Positions 4,973 through 5,478 of a stretch of 5,478 nucleotides of DNA are shown piece by piece. A program made the position numbers and the translations under genes. Source of the stretch: Promethearchaeota archaeon (GTDB lineage: Archaea; Asgardarchaeota; Lokiarchaeia; Sigyniarchaeales; SOKP01). The notes under the pieces were generated by a model. It saw only the letters and a list, made by a program, of their open reading frames with translations, did not search any database and had not been told where the DNA came from. How positions within the stretch are numbered: position 1 is the stretch's first letter; each line of letters begins with the position of its first letter. The stretch spans positions 1 to 5,478 of the forward strand of contig JAEORV010000144.1 of NCBI GenBank assembly GCA_016840695.1, read 5' to 3'.

Positions 4973-5077
4973 TTAAATGAAAATTAGTACTAATGCAGCA
5001 AATAATAATACGCTGATTATGAAGGCACAACCAATTTGACCAATTGGATAACCAACTTTTAAATCTTTTTCAACCAT
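4973..5077 (-). CDS. Predicted 34-residue single-pass membrane miniprotein
   Basis: This small ORF has a charged, soluble N-terminus (VEKDLK at residues 2-7), a Gly/Pro linker (GYPIGQIG, 9-16) and a continuous hydrophobic segment from about Cys17 to the C-terminal Ile34. That is long enough for one membrane helix, with one Ser near the middle. Three things support a real gene. A very good BRE/TATA sits at 5126-5139, predicting a start near 5103. A T-tract lies 18 nt past the stop. The gene otherwise lies in an empty interval. The SD is weak (AAGG, 9 nt before the ATG). An in-frame ATG at 5098 would give 41 residues (MYLRLNK added) on a nearly leaderless message. Caution: antisense of AAT-rich DNA reads as Ile-rich, so hydrophobicity alone is weak evidence. 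A 20-codon plus-strand ORF overlaps it. No homologue is recognised. Confidence 0.5.
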   Translation of the reverse strand: MVEKDLKVGYPIGQIGCAFIISVLLFAALVLIFI

Positions 5078-5125
5078 TTTATTCAGCCTTAAATACATTG
5101 GATTGATCTATGAAATTTGAAACAG

Positions 5126-5139
5126 TATTTAAAGCTTTC
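5126..5139 (-). promoter_or_regulatory. Archaeal-type promoter (BRE/TATA) for the membrane miniprotein
   Basis: The minus strand reads GAAAGC followed directly by TTTAAATA, close to the textbook archaeal BRE/TATA pair. The predicted transcription start near 5103 lies 26 nt before the ATG at 5077 and 5 nt before the alternative ATG at 5098. The rest of 5140-5233 shows nothing recognisable. Confidence 0.55.
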
Positions 5140-5233
5140 ATGTTCGTGAAATAAAACTGGTTAGCGTTCATTCATGATAGAAGTAGTAGACAAGCGAAAT
5201 TACTGCTGTGAAGAAATAGGATTTTGAATAGCA

Positions 5234-5256
5234 CTATCTTATAGTATTTAAGATAG
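5234..5256 (-). terminator. Hairpin overlapping the stop codon of the RING-like gene
   Basis: CTATCTTA (5234-5241) and TAAGATAG (5249-5256) form a perfect 8-bp stem with a 7-nt loop that includes part of the TAA stop. No long T-run follows on the minus strand, so it may act in mRNA 3'-end stability rather than as a terminator. Confidence 0.35.
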
Positions 5257-5478
5257 GACTTTTATTTCGTCATCTTCATTATAATTTTCTTCAAGATTCT
5301 TTATGGCTGCGTTTTTATTTATAGGCGAATTGCAAGCCCAACATGAATTCTCTAGCTCCATTAGAGCTAGAGCACATTTTTTACAATAAACTGCTCCACA
5401 CTCACAAATAAAGACGTTAAAGCTTAATGCATTGCCTTTACAAACTATACATTGGCAACTTTCTTTTTTTAATCTTTT
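5248..5478 (-). CDS. RING-like eight-cysteine zinc-binding C-terminus (5' partial)
   Basis: The open frame runs from the right edge to TAA at 5248-5250, giving the last 76 residues of a larger protein whose start lies outside. Its key feature is four Cys pairs: C10-x2-C13, C25-x-C27, C32-x2-C35 and C46-x2-C49 (numbered from the first visible residue), with one extra Cys8. The order and spacing resemble a RING/treble-clef cross-brace, with Cys27 where RING-HC has His and x4 rather than x2-3 before the third pair. CGAVYCKKCA and a Trp in CWAC are typical of such folds. It ends in an acidic, probably flexible tail (EENYNEDDE). Two bound zinc ions are inferred. RING-like domains serve ubiquitin ligases in eukaryotes, and Asgard archaea encode ubiquitin-type components, but no E3 activity can be claimed from this fragment. 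A simple structural zinc ribbon pair is the alternative. Confidence 0.72.
   Translation of the reverse strand, partial: KRLKKESCQCIVCKGNALSFNVFICECGAVYCKKCALALMELENSCWACNSPINKNAAIKNLEENYNEDDEIKVLS

Noticed and set aside
4977..5039. Plus-strand 20-residue ORF preceded by AAAGGA, antisense to the membrane miniprotein ORF
   Set aside because: The SD-like spacing is attractive, but the product is short, Asn-rich and without recognisable features. The opposite frame has a better promoter, terminator and membrane-protein character.
5350..5372. Perfect 9-bp inverted repeat (CTCTAGCTC and GAGCTAGAG, 5-nt loop)
   Set aside because: It lies inside the RING-like coding region and is explained by the codons for ALALMELE. 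No regulatory role is suggested.

Overview
The window looks like a piece of an AT-rich archaeal chromosome, probably from an Asgard (Lokiarchaeia-like) lineage. The archaeal reading rests on BRE/TATA-type boxes (TTTAAATA, TATATAAA, GTATAAAAG) about 25-60 nt upstream of several genes. Shine-Dalgarno sites of the GGTGAT/GAGGTG type precede ATG, GTG and TTG starts, and T-tracts follow the genes. The narrower Asgard placement is an inference from the cysteine-rich RING-like C-terminus at the right edge and the overall gene flavour. It is not proven by any marker gene here.

Layout, left to right. (1) The 3' end of a methyl-accepting chemotaxis protein (+, cut by the left edge). (2) A convergent STAS/SEC14-like (SpoIIAA-like) gene (-). 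(3) A 292-bp divergent promoter region. (4) A DUF2378/TIGR02265-like gene (+). (5) A convergent SRPBCC/START-fold gene (-), whose start is moved to an internal ATG by its SD. (6) A 364-residue protein (+) with a duplicated helical N-terminal unit and a C-terminal coiled coil made of seven 14-residue repeats. (7) An alpha/beta hydrolase (+) with a TTG start and a complete Ser-Asp-His triad. (8) A roughly 300-bp non-coding stretch holding a T-tract terminator, a 90-nt element closed by a 15-position inverted repeat, and an orphan TATA box. (9) A predicted 34-residue single-pass membrane miniprotein (-) with its own TATA box and T-tract. (10) The C-terminal 76 residues of a protein (-) with an eight-cysteine RING-like zinc-binding pattern, cut by the right edge.

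No adjacent pair forms an obvious operon: nearly every gene has its own upstream promoter-like element and a downstream T-tract or hairpin. A joint pathway is therefore not shown. A loose theme is signalling and ligand sensing: MCP output domain, STAS-like domain, DUF2378-like (V4R-type) domain and SRPBCC lipid/ligand pocket, together with a coiled-coil scaffold. The items most worth following are the membrane miniprotein, the 90-nt stem element, the repeat-built coiled-coil protein and the RING-like terminus.
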